The notes under the pieces were generated by a model that had not been told where the DNA came from, did no database searches, and saw only the letters and a list, made by a program, of their open reading frames with translations. From Azadirachta indica (lineage: Eukaryota; Streptophyta; Magnoliopsida; Sapindales; Meliaceae): a stretch of DNA of 64,000 nucleotides. The position numbers and the translations under genes were made by a program. Below are positions 26,501 through 38,573 of this stretch, piece after piece. Location of the stretch: contig CM040447.1 in assembly GCA_022749755.1 (NCBI GenBank), forward strand, positions 16,219,087 through 16,283,086, written 5' to 3'. Each line of letters starts with the position of its first letter. Positions within the stretch are counted from its first letter, which is position 1.

Positions 26501-29500
26501 CATACCTGGCTGGTTGCAGAGTAATCGTATTGTGTTTGATACCTTGGTTCTTCTTTGGAAGTCACCTGCAAGAATATCTCGTTTGGAAAATGAACAGGAG
26601 ATGAACTTAATTCAGGTAAGATCTGTCACTATTTAGGCTTGATTTATGTTGAAATTGTGAACATAGAATGTGTGATCAGTTTTCACGATTTAGCGGTCTT
26701 CAAATTTTCCTTGTGAAGCTGATTGTGTATGTTGATTACTATGTGGGCATTATATCTTGTTCTAATATTGATGTTTCATATGCAGGTGAAAGAAAGCAAA
26801 TGGCTTGTCAAATGCTTCTTGAATTATTTACGACATGAAAAATCTGAAGTCAATGTTCTCTTTGATATCCTTTCTATCTTTTTGTTTCATAGTCGCATTG
26901 ACTATACTTTCTTGAAGGAGTTCTACATTATTGAGGTAATTTCTTTGGGGCTAATCATATCTTGGCTCACTAGTATCCCTATAATGTTGTAAATATTATG
27001 TGGTCATCTGTGTAATGCATCTTTTTCACCTCTTTCAGGTTGCGGAAGGTTATCCCCCAAACATGAAGAGAGCACTTCTCCTGCATTTCCTTAACCTTTT
27101 CCAATCTAAACAACTTGCTCATGATCATTTGGTGGTTGTGATGCAAATGCTCATTCTTCCGATGCTAGCTCATGCCTTCCGAAATGGCCAAAGTTGGGAG
27201 GTTGTTGACCCTAGTATTATAAAGACAATCGTTGACAAACTTCTTGATCCTCCAGAAGAGGTGATGTTCCAAATGTGTGATTTTAACATTTTTTACTGGT
27301 ATTCTGTTGGCAGTTTTTGCCACTTCTATTTAGTAGTGACATCTATCAAATATGATCTGTCTTGCTCTTAATTCTCAAGTACTCTTTACTTTTTTCACAG
27401 GTTTCTGCTGAATATGATGAGCCATTGAGGATAGAACTCTTGCAACTTGCTACATTGCTTCTTAAGTATCTCCAGAATGATCTTGTTCACCACAGGAAAG
27501 AACTTATCAAATTTGGTTGGAATCATCTCAAACGAGAAGATAGTGCCAGTAAGCAGTGGGCATTTGTCAATGTTTGCCACTTCTTGGAGGCCTATCAGGC
27601 TCCGGAAAAAATTATTCTTCAGGTAACTTCATGATGCACAGAAAAAGTGGAAGCCTGATATCTGGTATATTGTTTTTCACCAAAAAATAATTATGCTGGC
27701 AAGTTCTCAACCAGATCGGCAATTTATTTTATCTGGCATCATTTTTGGAATCTTATGAATTAATTAGGTTCTGTGAATTTTGGTCTGGCAGTTTTGCACT
27801 AGTTAAAGCTTTTAAAGAAATGAGTTTTTGATTCCTATACCTAATCAGTTGTGATATATTATACTGGTGAAGCAATTACCATAAGGGTTATAATAATTTA
27901 TCAATCTTAGTAAACTATTAAATTTTTAATGTAGTTCTGTGCTGCTCTCAAATGAACAAATGAGTAAGTGAGCGCATTCATTCTCTTGAGAATTTATGTA
28001 GAATTATCATTTCTATTGTTATATTGTAATTTGATAAAGAATACTGATGCAAATTTCAAAATATAGGTTTTTGTTGCGCTTCTTAGAACTTGCCAACCCG
28101 AGAATAAAATGTTGGTCAGGCAGGCCCTTGATATACTAATGCCAGCATTACCAAAAAGGTTACCTCTTGGGGATTCTCGTATGCCAATTTGGATAAGATA
28201 CACCAAAAAGATTCTGGTTGAGGAGGGTCACTCCATTCCCAATCTGATTCACATTTTCCAGCTCATTGTTCGTCATTCAGATCTCTTTTATAGCTGCAGA
28301 GCACAATTTGTACCTCAGATGGTGAATTCTCTTAGTCGCCTCGGATTGCCATATAACACAGCAGCAGAAAACAGGCGCCTTGCCATTGAACTTGCTGGAT
28401 TGGTGGTCAGTTGGGAAAGGCAAAGGCAAAATGAAATAAAAGCTGTAACCGATAGTAATGCAGCTAGCCAGATGACTGATGGAATTAATCCTGGCTCTGT
28501 TGGGACTGACCCTAAACGTCCAGCTGATGGATCGACACTCCCTGAAGATCCAAGTAAGCGAGCCAGAGTAGAATCTGGTCTTCAATCCCTCTGTGTCATG
28601 TCACCTGGTGGTGCCTCATCAATCCCCAACGTAGAAACCCCTGGATCTGCTGGCCAACCTGATGAAGAATTCAAGCCCAATGCTGCCATGGAAGAAATGA
28701 TTATCAATTTTCTTATAAGAGTGAGGCTTTCTTCCAATTTTTGCTTTCTTATATAGTAAGATATAGTAAATGTCAGGTTACAACCTACAATTTAATAGTG
28801 TCTTCTCTGGTTAGACTTGAAGCTAAATATAGTGCCTAGCATTATATATAAGTTTTTCTATAATCTATTTAAGCTTGGACTTGTTTTTGTAAGATCTGGT
28901 AGAAAATTATTTCAGTTTTGGAATACCTGTTAAAACATTTCAACAATGCAACTATATGCACATGTACTCATAGAACACACAATTTTAAAGTGGCTGTTCG
29001 TGATAAGAGTAAAACATAATTCTAATTTGCTGCTTTACGTGTTCAAGATAGATGAGCGTCTTGCAGTGCAACTTTGTGAAAGATCAAGGTCAATTGGTCT
29101 CTTTGTTCATCATACTTGCATACCACCTTTATTGTTGTTATTATTTTCTTTTTGTATCAAGTCTCCCACTTTATCTTGTATTAGGGTTGAACTATAATAC
29201 AATCTTACCACACTCCACAATGAAAGTTTGTCCTCTTATTTTTTTGAGGTTTTTGTTGAATTACTTAGAGTGTGATGAAAACAATAATTCTTCTACTGTC
29301 TAAACAGGTTGCCTTGGTCATAGAGCCAAAGGACAAGGAAGCAAGTGTTATGTACAAGCAGGCTTTAGAGCTACTTTCGCAAGCTTTGGAGGTCTGGCCA
29401 AATGCCAATGTGAAGTTTAATTATTTGGAAAGGTTGTTGAGTAGTATTCAACCATCTCAGTCAAAGGACCCTTCCACAGCTCTTGCACAAGGCTTGGATG

Positions 29501-32500
29501 TAATGAATAAAATTCTAGAGAAGCAGCCACAGTTATTCGTCAGAAATAACATAAATCAGATTTCTCAGGTATGTCCCTGGGCAGTATGCTTACAACTGTT
29601 CCCAACTCTGCATGCAATTACTTAAATTTTCATATTTGTCATTGTTGCTTTTGTGAGATGCTTAACCCTTGTTTCAAGTACACATGCAATTACTTAAATT
29701 TTCATATTTGTCATTGTTGCTACATTTTTCTCAGATGCTCGACCCTTGTTTCAAGTACAAAATGTTAGATGCTGGAAAGTCATTGTGTGCCTTGTTGAAG
29801 ATGGTCTTTCTTGCTTTCCCTATGGAAGCAGCAAGCACGCCATCTGATGTAAAGCTTGTGTATCAGAAAGTTGATGAACTAATACAGAAGCAAGTAAATA
29901 CAATTACAGCTCCTCAGACATCGGGTGAAGATATCGCCAATAGTTCTATTAGCTTTGTGTTGCTTATCATTAAAACCTTGACGGAGGTGCAGCAGAACTT
30001 CATTGATCCTTCCATCTTGGTTCGTATCCTTCAACGCTTGGCACGTGATGTGGGAGCTTCAGCAGGTTCTCATCCAAAACAAGTATGCAAATGCCTCCCT
30101 GATATTTATTCAATTTTTGCTCTCTTAGCAAATTTTAATTTCCACGGGGTACAAATTTCTATCTGTTAACTGTAAGAAGATTTCACACTTACCTGCTGAT
30201 GCATTTCATGACGATGTTGATTACGAGAAAGGTGATGCTGTTGGTTTTGGTGGCAATGAGGATTTTTTGCTTCTTAATTTCTAGGAATTTTCATTTAAAG
30301 TAAATTGAGATGCTAAACTGACCAAAAAAATATTTCAAATTTTCCTTCTGTAATTTATGAAATACTATCATATGTTGCTTCTCGTTACAATGTGACCTAT
30401 TTTGATTGGTGGCAATATATTGGATTCTTCCTGTTCTGCATTAATGTTGCAGTTAATGCTGTTAATTTCCTTCTTATATATGCAAGAGAAAGACTCTCAA
30501 TAAGACTATCTAAAAAAAAGTACCATGTGTAAATTATTATCATTATTATGATTGGTTAATTTCAAATATAATGTGTATATGGTGAGAACTTATTGAATGT
30601 GCGTAAGGGTGATGTGGTATGCTTGTCCTATCTAAAACTTTCTCCCTATGCAAAACTCATTGTTTGTGTCAGTTGTTAGTAATGTGTGCTCTATCGCCTC
30701 TTTTCTGGAGAGTTGTTTGGATCTGAACACATTTTGACAGTTAACATAAAAAGAAATGCTTCTTTTCTCCATGGATCAAGCTATTTGATTCTTTTTGTGG
30801 TTGAAGGAAGAGTTGATAGTTAGGGCTCTGTGATCATCTTAGTTAAAATTTCAAGTAATGTGGGTCATGATCCTGCAAGTGATCATGTCCTAGTAAATAT
30901 CAACCAATAGTGTTGTTGGAAGGTCATCAAAGGGTTGCACTTATTATCTCTGGAAATTTATAACATGTGATGAAGTGATGATTCTTTTGTTCACCTCATG
31001 AGGCCTTCTGTCCAACACAATTATTATCTGATTCTGATTTTTCGTCACAGCATCATTGAATTGTGTCGTGAGTAAATTGGCTTGGTATCCAATTTGTAAT
31101 GGTTTATACAATTGAAATATCTTTTGCTTTAGATATCTGATTCACTTAAAGAAGTTTCTAACATTTGCGCATTTCAGTCTAAATGCTATGTTTTAGTTTT
31201 TCCCTTCATTCTTTGTTTTCTAACTGTGTATTCTACGTTATTTTGATTGACATGTCCCTGAACATTACTTTTCTTGAATTTATTTAAGCAATATCTTTTC
31301 TCATCCAGGGTCAGCGAAGTGATACAGATTCTGCTGTCACTTCTTCCAATCAAGGTGCTGATGTTGGAGCAGTCATCTCTAATCTAAAATCTGTCTTACG
31401 GCTTATAAGTGAGAGGGTCATGCTTCTGCCTGAGTGCAAGCGCTCCGTCACTCAAATATTGAATGCCTTGCTGTCAGAGAAAGGAACTGACCCTAGTGTG
31501 CTTCTTTGCATACTTGATCTAATAAAAGGCTGGATCGAAGATGACTTCAGCAAACCAGGCTCATCTGGCTCATCAAGTACTTTTCTGGCTACTAAGGAGA
31601 TTTTGTCTTTTCTTCAGAAACTTTCACAAGTTGATAAGCAAAACTTTCCCCCAAGTATCCTGGAAGAGTGGGACAGGAAATATCTTCAGCTTCTTTATGG
31701 ACTTTGTGCTGATTCGAATAAGTATGTGCTTTGTTTAAATTTCGTTTACGTTATATTTTGATCAGGATATGAATAATGTGATTTGGTTGATCCAGATATC
31801 CACTGGCCCTACGTCAAGAGGTGTTTCAGAAGGTGGAAAGACAATTCATGCTTGGTTTACGGGCAAAGGACCCTGAAATAAGGATGAAATTCTTCTCTCT
31901 ATATGATGAATCTCTAGGAAAGACGTTGTTCACAAGGCTGCATTACATTATTCAAATTCAGGACTGGGAAGCACTAAGTGATGTCTTCTGGCTCAAACAG
32001 GGACTTGATCTCATTCTATCGATCTTAGTTGAGGATAAGCCTATTACGCTTGCTCCAAACACTGCCAAGGTTCTGCCACTTGTGGTTTCTGGTCCACTTC
32101 CAGATAATCCGGGAACGCAGCCTCACTCCTCAGATGTTCCACAGGGTCCTGATGATACTCCTCTAACATTTGATAGCCTTGTGCAGAAGCATGCACAGTT
32201 TCTCAATGAAATGAGCAAACTTCAGGTTAATCATTTTCCACCTTTTAGGATCTCATTTGTAGTGTGAAAAGCTTAGAGCTGAATCTTAATTTTAGCTTTT
32301 ACCTAAACTACATTTGTTGGTTATACTTAAAGGATGGTGCATTATGGACAAAAACGTACCAGTGGTGCATTTCTTCTCTTTGGAACCTTATTGGTTCAGA
32401 TGGCATTTGATTAACATTGGTGTTTTGTATGTACTTAGCATTCCTTTTGTAATCACTGTTCCTTCCTCATCCCCTTTTGTTTTATCAAATCATCTAAAGG

Positions 32501-35500
32501 AGAGACATAAATAAGAATATCTTTAATTGATTATGTGCTTTAAAGCTTTTCTAGGTGTCCATTGTTGTCTCATGTACATAATTTATTGGATTTTTTTTTG
32601 TTATGTTTAACTATATGTCTGATTTTATTTATACTTGAGCCTTCTTTTTTGCATCTTCCAGGTTGGTGATCTTATTATCCCTTTGAGAGAGCTGGCTCAC
32701 ACTGATGCAAATGTTGCATACCATCTGTGGGTGTTGGTATTTCCCATTGTGTGGGTGACCTTACACAAAGAAGAACAGGTAGCACTGGCTAAACCAATGA
32801 TTACTCTCCTGTCAAAAGATTATCATAAGAAGCAGCAAGCCAACAGACCAAATGTTGTGCAAGCTCTTCTGGAAGGGCTTCAGTTGAGCCATCCTCAACC
32901 TCGGATGCCAAGCGAACTCATTAAATACATAGGAAAAACTTACAATGCTTGGCACACTGCATTGGCTTTGCTTGAAAGTCATGTAATGTTGTTCACAAAT
33001 GACACAAAGTGCTCTGAGTGTCTGGCAGAGCTTTACCGTTTGTTCAATGAAGAAGATATGAGGTTTGGTTTGTGGAAGAAAAGGTCAATCACTGCAGAAA
33101 CCAGGGCTGGACTTTCACTTGTTCAGCATGGTTACTGGCAGCGTGCTCAAAGCCTATTTTACCAAGCCATGGTTAAGGCAATTCAAGGGACGTATAATAA
33201 CACAGTACCAAAGGCTGAAATGTGTCTTTGGGAAGAGCAATGGATTTACTGTGCCAGTCAACTTAGCCAGTGGGATGCGCTGGTAGACTTTGGAAAGAAT
33301 GTTGAAAATTATGAATTACTACTTGATACCCTATGGAAATTGCCTGATTGGGCATATTTGAAGGATCATGTAATCCCTAAGGCCCAAGTTGAAGAAACGC
33401 CAAAACTTCGGCTAATTCAAGCCTTTTTTGCCCTCCATGACAGAAATACAAATGGTGTAGGGGATGCTGAAAACATTGTGGGGAAAGGTGTTGATCTTGC
33501 TCTAGAACATTGGTGGCAGTTGCCTGAAATGTCCGTTCATGCCAGGATTCCTCTTTTGCAGCAATTTCAACAGCTAGTAGAAGTTCAAGAATCTGCTAGA
33601 ATTCTTGTGGACATTGCCAATGGGAGCAAGGTTTCTGGCAGTTCTGCTGCTGGTGTACATGGAAATCTTTATGCAGACCTCAAGGACATCTTAGAGACTT
33701 GGAGGCTGAGAACTCCAAATGAGTGGGATAATATGTCTGTTTGGTATGATTTGCTTCAGTGGAGGAATGAAATGTATAATTCTGTCATAGATGCATTCAA
33801 GGATTGCGCAACCACAAATCCTCAACTCCATCATCTTGGTTATCGTGACAAAGCATGGAATGTCAATAAGCTTGCTCGCATTGCTCGTAAGCAAGGTCTT
33901 TATGATGTTTGTGTGACAATACTAGAAAAGATGTATGGCCATTCAACGATGGAAGTGCAGGTATTAGCTACTATAATGAATCTTTCATAACGGATGATGG
34001 GGGAAAACTTTATGCCCCCAATTACTATAATGATTCGTACATATGCTGGAAAGCATCATAATAGAATTTCTTGTTAGACTAAAGAATATCTTCAGTTATG
34101 TCAATGATCAAAATTTTCTGATTGCTCATATTCCTGGATTAACAGTATGATTAAAGGCACATAATATAATTTCTAGATTGTAGGTTCAATATCATAAATG
34201 CAATTTGTGTAAGCATCATGCATAAAGCTGAAGTGTGAATACTCTCCCAAGCTTATCTCTATTTGTTCTTTATGATACAGTGGGAGTATTTCATTGGTTG
34301 TTTTGCATAATGCAGGAAGCCTTTGTTAAGATAAGGGAACAGGCAAAAGCTTTTCTTGAAATGAAAGGGGAACTTACCAGCGGGCTTAATTTAATCAACA
34401 GCACTAATTTGGAATATTTTCCTGTGAAACACAAAGCAGAAATTTATCGACTGAAAGGGGATTTCCTCTTAAAGATAAATGATCCAGAAGGAGCTAATCT
34501 TGCATATTCCAACGCTATCAGCCTTTTCAAGAATCTGCCTAAAGGATGGATAAGCTGGGGGAATTATTGTGACATGGTAATAACTTTATGTGCTCTTTTA
34601 TTTCATACTTGTCACTTGTGACGCAACTCAATACATATCTGCTATTTGACTTGTAATTCCAGGTTTATAAAGAGACCCAGGATGAACTTTGGTTAGAATA
34701 TGCTGTTAACTGCTTCCTTCAAGGTATTAAATATGGCGTTTCCAATGCTAGAAGCCATCTAGCTCGTGTCCTATATCTTCTCAGCTTTGATAGTCCCAAT
34801 GAGCCCGTGGGTAGGGCATTTGATAAGTATTTGGAGCAAATACCTCAATGGGTTTGGCTTTCTTGGATTCCACAGCTACTACTTTCCTTGCAGAGAACAG
34901 AAGCACCTCATTGCAAACCTGTTCTCCTAAAAATTGCTACTGTCTACCCACAGGTAATTTTTTTAAGTTGTGATATATGCACAATGCATTTTTTTTGTTT
35001 TTGTAATTTAAATAAACATGATCTTTTCTTCTTTTCAACTATCAGGCTCTGTATTATTGGCTTCGTACATATTTGCTCGAACGCCGGGATGTCGCAAATA
35101 AATCTGAACTTGGTAGAATGGCAATGGCACAGCAAAGAGCTCAGCAAAATGTCTCTGCTTCTACTGCCAGTTCTGTAGGCATGACTGATGGAAATGCAAG
35201 AGCACAAAGTCATGGTGGGGGCGGCTTACCTTCAAACAGCCAAATTCATCAAAGCACTCAATCTAGTGGGATTGGATCTCAGGATGGTGGTAATTCTCAG
35301 GGGCAAGAACCTGAAAGGCCAACAGCCTCAGAAAGCAATGTGACCACCGCAAATGACCAAACCCTGCAACAAAGTTCTTCCACCATCAGTGAAGGTGTTC
35401 AGAATGCAATGAGGCGTAATGGTGCTTTGAGTCTGGTGGCTTCTGCTGCCAGTGCTTTCGATGCTGCAAAGGATATAATGGAGGCCCTTAGAAGCAAGCA

Positions 35501-38265
35501 CGCAAATTTGGCTAGTGAACTTGAGGTGATCGTGTCTGCCTTGTTGTCCTGTACTAGACGGGCTACTAAATTCTGGAGTGCAAAATTATATTTCATGTTT
35601 TATTCCTACGAGGAATTATTTCTTGATTGCTATTGATACTGTCTTCCTTTTTCTTGTTTTCCCTAACTGGTGAGATAAGACACGAGGATGTAACTCTATT
35701 AAAAGTGAGTTGTTTTCTGAAATTGTTTGCAGAGTTTGCTCACAGAAATTGGTTCGAGGTTTGTTACCTTGCCAGAGGAGAGACTGCTGGCAGTTGTTAA
35801 TGCTCTGCTGCACCGCTGTTACAAGTACCCCACTGCAACTACGGCAGAGGTTCCCCAATCACTCAAGAAGGAGCTCTCTGGTGTTTGCAGGGCATGCTTC
35901 TCTGCAGATGGTCAACAAGCATGTTGACTTTGTGAGGGAATACAAGCAGGATTTTGAGCGTGATCTTGATCCAGAAAGCACAGCCACTTTCCCCGCCACC
36001 CTTTCTGAATTGACTGAAAGATTGAAACATTGGAAAAATGTTCTCCAAAGCAATGTCGAGGACAGATTTCCAGCTGTGTTGAAACTGGAAGAGGAAAGCC
36101 GAGTGTTGCGTGATTTCCGTGTAGTTGATGTGGAGATTCCTGGACAATATTTTTGTGATCAGGTAGTGTTATTAGTATTTTCATATTTGTTAAAATTTAC
36201 CTCTTACCCTAAAAGCTGAAATCGATATGTAAGGGTGCAACAATATTACTTATACTGTAACATATAGCTCACTAATGACAAATCCCTGACTAAATGCAAG
36301 CACAACACCACACAATCATGGTAACTAAGGCAACTTATTGTAATTTGATCAATATAATTGGTTGATTTCAACACTAGGTCACTTGGTTAAACTAGCTCTG
36401 TTACCATTTCAGAAATCACTTGAGTTAGAAGCTTGAGCTAATATGTAAAGGGCCAACAATTGTGTGTATGCTCTTAAAATCATTCTCTCATCGTGATCTT
36501 TTGTTTCTTCATATTAGCTCAGTTGTACTGTTCAGTTGTCATTATACTAAATGGGGAGCTCGAAATTGTTATTCCTGTCTTTTAAACTCTGTATGAAGTT
36601 TTATCAAACTCTGTATTACTTAAGAAGCCTGTTTATAAGTTGAAGGTAGCCAATAATTATGCAGTATTAGTCCATTAGTCATGGTTCTTATGAAACTTCT
36701 CTATTGAACTCTTCAGGACATTGCACCTGACCACACAGTAAAGTTAGATAGGGTCGGAGCTGATATACCGATTGTGCGAAGACATGGAAGCAGTTTCCGG
36801 CGTTTGACTTTGATAGGCTCTGATGGTTCTCAAAGACACTTTATTGTTCAGACATCTTTGACCCCTAATGCTAGAAGTGATGAACGAATCTTGCAGCTTT
36901 TCAGGGTAATGAACCAAATGTTTGATAAGCACAAGGAATCAAGACGCCGCCACATATGCATTCACACCCCAATTATTATTCCTGTTTGGTCCCAGGTGCT
37001 GAGCTCTCCCTTGCGCATAATGTTTTTCCTTCTATTTCTCATTTCATTTTTTTAAAAGGATAATAAAATGATGAAATTCATAGAATGTGTATAAGAAACT
37101 TGTGCAAAATTACATGCATGCAGAATTATTGTGAAGATTCTTGTACCATTTACAATTCCTTGTTCATACGGTTGCATTAATTTAATGGTAATTGCTGAGA
37201 AAGATACAAATTTAAGCCTGTTAAAACTAAAAGCTGATTGGTGCATGAACAGGTTCGCATGGTTGAAGATGATCTGATGTACAGCACCTTCCTTGAGGTA
37301 TATGAGAACCATTGTGCCAGGAATGACCGAGAAGCAGATCAGCCCATTACCTATTTTAAAGAGCAGTTAAACCAAGCTATATCTGGCCAAATCTCACCTG
37401 AAGCTGTAGTAGATCTCCGCCTCCAGGCTTATAATGATATAACAAAAAATCTTGTGTCAGAGAGCATTTTTTCACAGTACATGTACAAGACTCTGCTGAA
37501 TGGTAACCATATGTGGGCGTTCAAAAAACAATTTGCTGTCCAGTTGGCCCTTTCAAGTTTCATGTCTTTCATGCTTCAAATAGGGGGAAGGTCCCCAAAT
37601 AAGATTTTATTTGCTAAGAACACTGGGAAGATATTCCAGACAGATTTTCATCCTGCATATGATGCAAATGGGATGATAGAATTTAATGAACCAGTTCCTT
37701 TTCGCCTGACAAGGAATATGCAATCATTCTTCTCCCATTTTGGTGTGGAAGGCCTTATTGTGTCTGCAATGTGTGCTGCAGCACAGGCTGTGGTTTCTCC
37801 AAAGGTAAGTGTTTTGCTGAAAATGTTTCTATATATTGAATGTAAAAATGTTGACTTTATTTTATAACTCGGATAAAAAAATGTTGATTGGCTTTTGTGC
37901 TCCCTTTGATGTGCTTGCAGCAAAGTCAGCATTTGTGGTATCAATTAGCCATGTTTTTCCGTGATGAGCTGCTGTCATGGTCTTGGAGGAGACCACTGGG
38001 GGGTATGCCTCTGGGCGTTGCTGGAGGAAGTAGTTTGAACCCTGTTGACTTCCGAGATAAGGTTAGCACCAATGTTGATAATGTTATTTGCCGGATCAAT
38101 GGAATAGCCCCACAGTTCTCTGAAGAGGAAGATACACAAAGAGAGAATGTTGCCACGGTGGAGCCACCACAGTCTGTTCAGAGGGGCGTAGCTGAGTTAG
38201 TTGATGCTGCTTTAGCTGCTAGGAACTTGTGCATGATGGATCCAACATGGCATCCCTGGTTTTAA
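14531..38265 (+). CDS. TRA1: TRRAP/Tra1 homologue: pseudokinase scaffold of SAGA and NuA4, 34 exons
   Basis: This is a PIKK-family protein of about 3,898 residues, close to human TRRAP and plant TRA1. It recruits SAGA and NuA4 acetyltransferases to activators in the nucleus. It starts Met-Ser-Pro-Ile-Gln-Asn-Phe-Glu-Gln-His and ends in a FATC tail, Asp-Pro-Thr-Trp-His-Pro-Trp-Phe. Exons, with phases checked: 14531-14588, 15038-15756, 16716-16841, 16932-17017, 17702-17810, 18804-18899, 19002-19064, 19151-19210, 19847-19915, 21234-21315, 21468-21520, 21599-21694, 21771-23003, 23525-24523, 24599-24934, 25536-25794, 25896-26118, 26225-26615, 26786-26935, 27039-27260, 27401-27622, 28067-28720, 29308-29568, 29735-30082, 31309-31721, 31796-32225, 32662-33960, 34316-34576, 34663-34953, 35046-35525, 35733-36162, 36717-36995, 37253-37804, 37921-38265. 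All junctions keep frame with GT-AG ends. The one break is inside exon 31: the incoming frame meets TGA at 35925, while the conserved frame resumes near 35911 (net -2). It is either a sequence error or a real lesion. The N-terminal two thirds is HEAT-type helical repeat. Confidence 0.95.
16495..16667. repeat. Two-copy 85-bp tandem duplication in an intron
   Basis: Copy 1 (16495-16579) and copy 2 (16580-16667) both begin TGTGCACAGATACACACAC and carry the CCTGTGTATCCTGAA segment. It lies in intron 2 of the TRRAP/Tra1 homologue, about 50 bases before the exon 3 acceptor. It creates several overlapping meaningless open frames on both strands. Confidence 0.85.
25027..25077. repeat. Two-copy 25-bp tandem duplication in an intron
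   Basis: TTGTCACCTGTAAA followed by T/C and TTTGTGTAG occurs twice in a row, inside the intron after exon 15 of the TRRAP/Tra1 homologue. Confidence 0.8.
29611..29760. repeat. 72-bp tandem duplication spanning an intron-exon boundary
   Basis: CATGCAATTACTTAAATTTT begins at 29611 and again at 29683. Each copy continues through the polypyrimidine-rich intron end into the exon start (ATGCTTAACCCTTGTTTC against ATGCTCGACCCTTGTTTC). Only the second copy has the good acceptor (TTTTTCTCAG at 29734). The first has TTTTGTGAG, and using it would shift the frame and reach a stop. This is exon 24 of the TRRAP/Tra1 homologue. Confidence 0.85.
32662..35525 (+). other. TRA1: FAT domain-coding exons of the TRRAP/Tra1 homologue
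   Basis: Exons 27-30 (32662-33960, 34316-34576, 34663-34953, 35046-35525) encode the FAT (FRAP-ATM-TRRAP) helical-repeat region, starting at about residue 2590-2710. Typical segments are the C-L-A-E-L-Y-R-L-F-N-E-E-D-M and G-Y-W-Q-R-A-Q-S-L-F-Y-Q-A-M helices and the closely spaced Trp residues of W-E-E-Q-W-I-Y-C-A-S-Q-L. The last exon carries a low-complexity Ser/Gln/Gly linker, then returns to ordered sequence before the kinase-like part. Confidence 0.75.
36717..38262 (+). other. TRA1: PI3K-like pseudokinase and FATC tail of the TRRAP/Tra1 homologue
   Basis: Exons 32-34 encode the PI3K-like fold (from about residue 3508) and the terminal FATC motif. The catalytic D-R-H-x-x-N is replaced by Gly-Gly-Arg-Ser-Pro-Asn and the metal-binding D-F-G by Asp-Phe-His. 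These are the changes that define TRRAP/Tra1 as a pseudokinase. The fold is kept (F-R-R-L-T-L-I-G-S-D-G-S, S-R-R-R-H-I, F-K-K-Q-F-A-V-Q-L-A), so the role is scaffolding and not phosphorylation. Confidence 0.85.
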
Positions 38266-38573
38266 CTTGCAAATTCTGTATATTGAAGAAGTTTTCTATC
38301 TAATTATAAAATATAATATAATTTAGTTGTATTCTCTTCTTTTTTCATCACTCTTGCTCTTTCCATGTTTTATCGAAAATTCAAAGAAACTGTCTGCACG
38401 TAACTAAAATACCCAACAACAACATCCACATCAACATCAATGAGTTTTTATTGTTCAATCAAATCACATCGTTTGTGATCATCAGTTTTTGCTATAGAAA
38501 GAACTCTTCAAGGACGACGACAAAACAACAGAAAATCAATTGTGTATCAAAACAAACAACGAAAGATGAGATC
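38266..38573. other. Convergent intergenic region
   Basis: About 308 bases separate the stop codon of the TRRAP/Tra1 homologue on the plus strand from the stop codon of the acidic-protein gene on the minus strand. It must hold both 3' UTRs; an AT-rich stretch at about 38300-38340 is a plausible polyadenylation zone for the plus-strand gene. Confidence 0.6.

Noticed and set aside
35907..35930. Mini-intron ending at TCTGCAG explaining the frame change in exon 31
   Set aside because: The nearest GT donor would leave an intron of about 27 bases, too short for plants. A longer one would remove conserved residues. A net 2-base loss is simpler.
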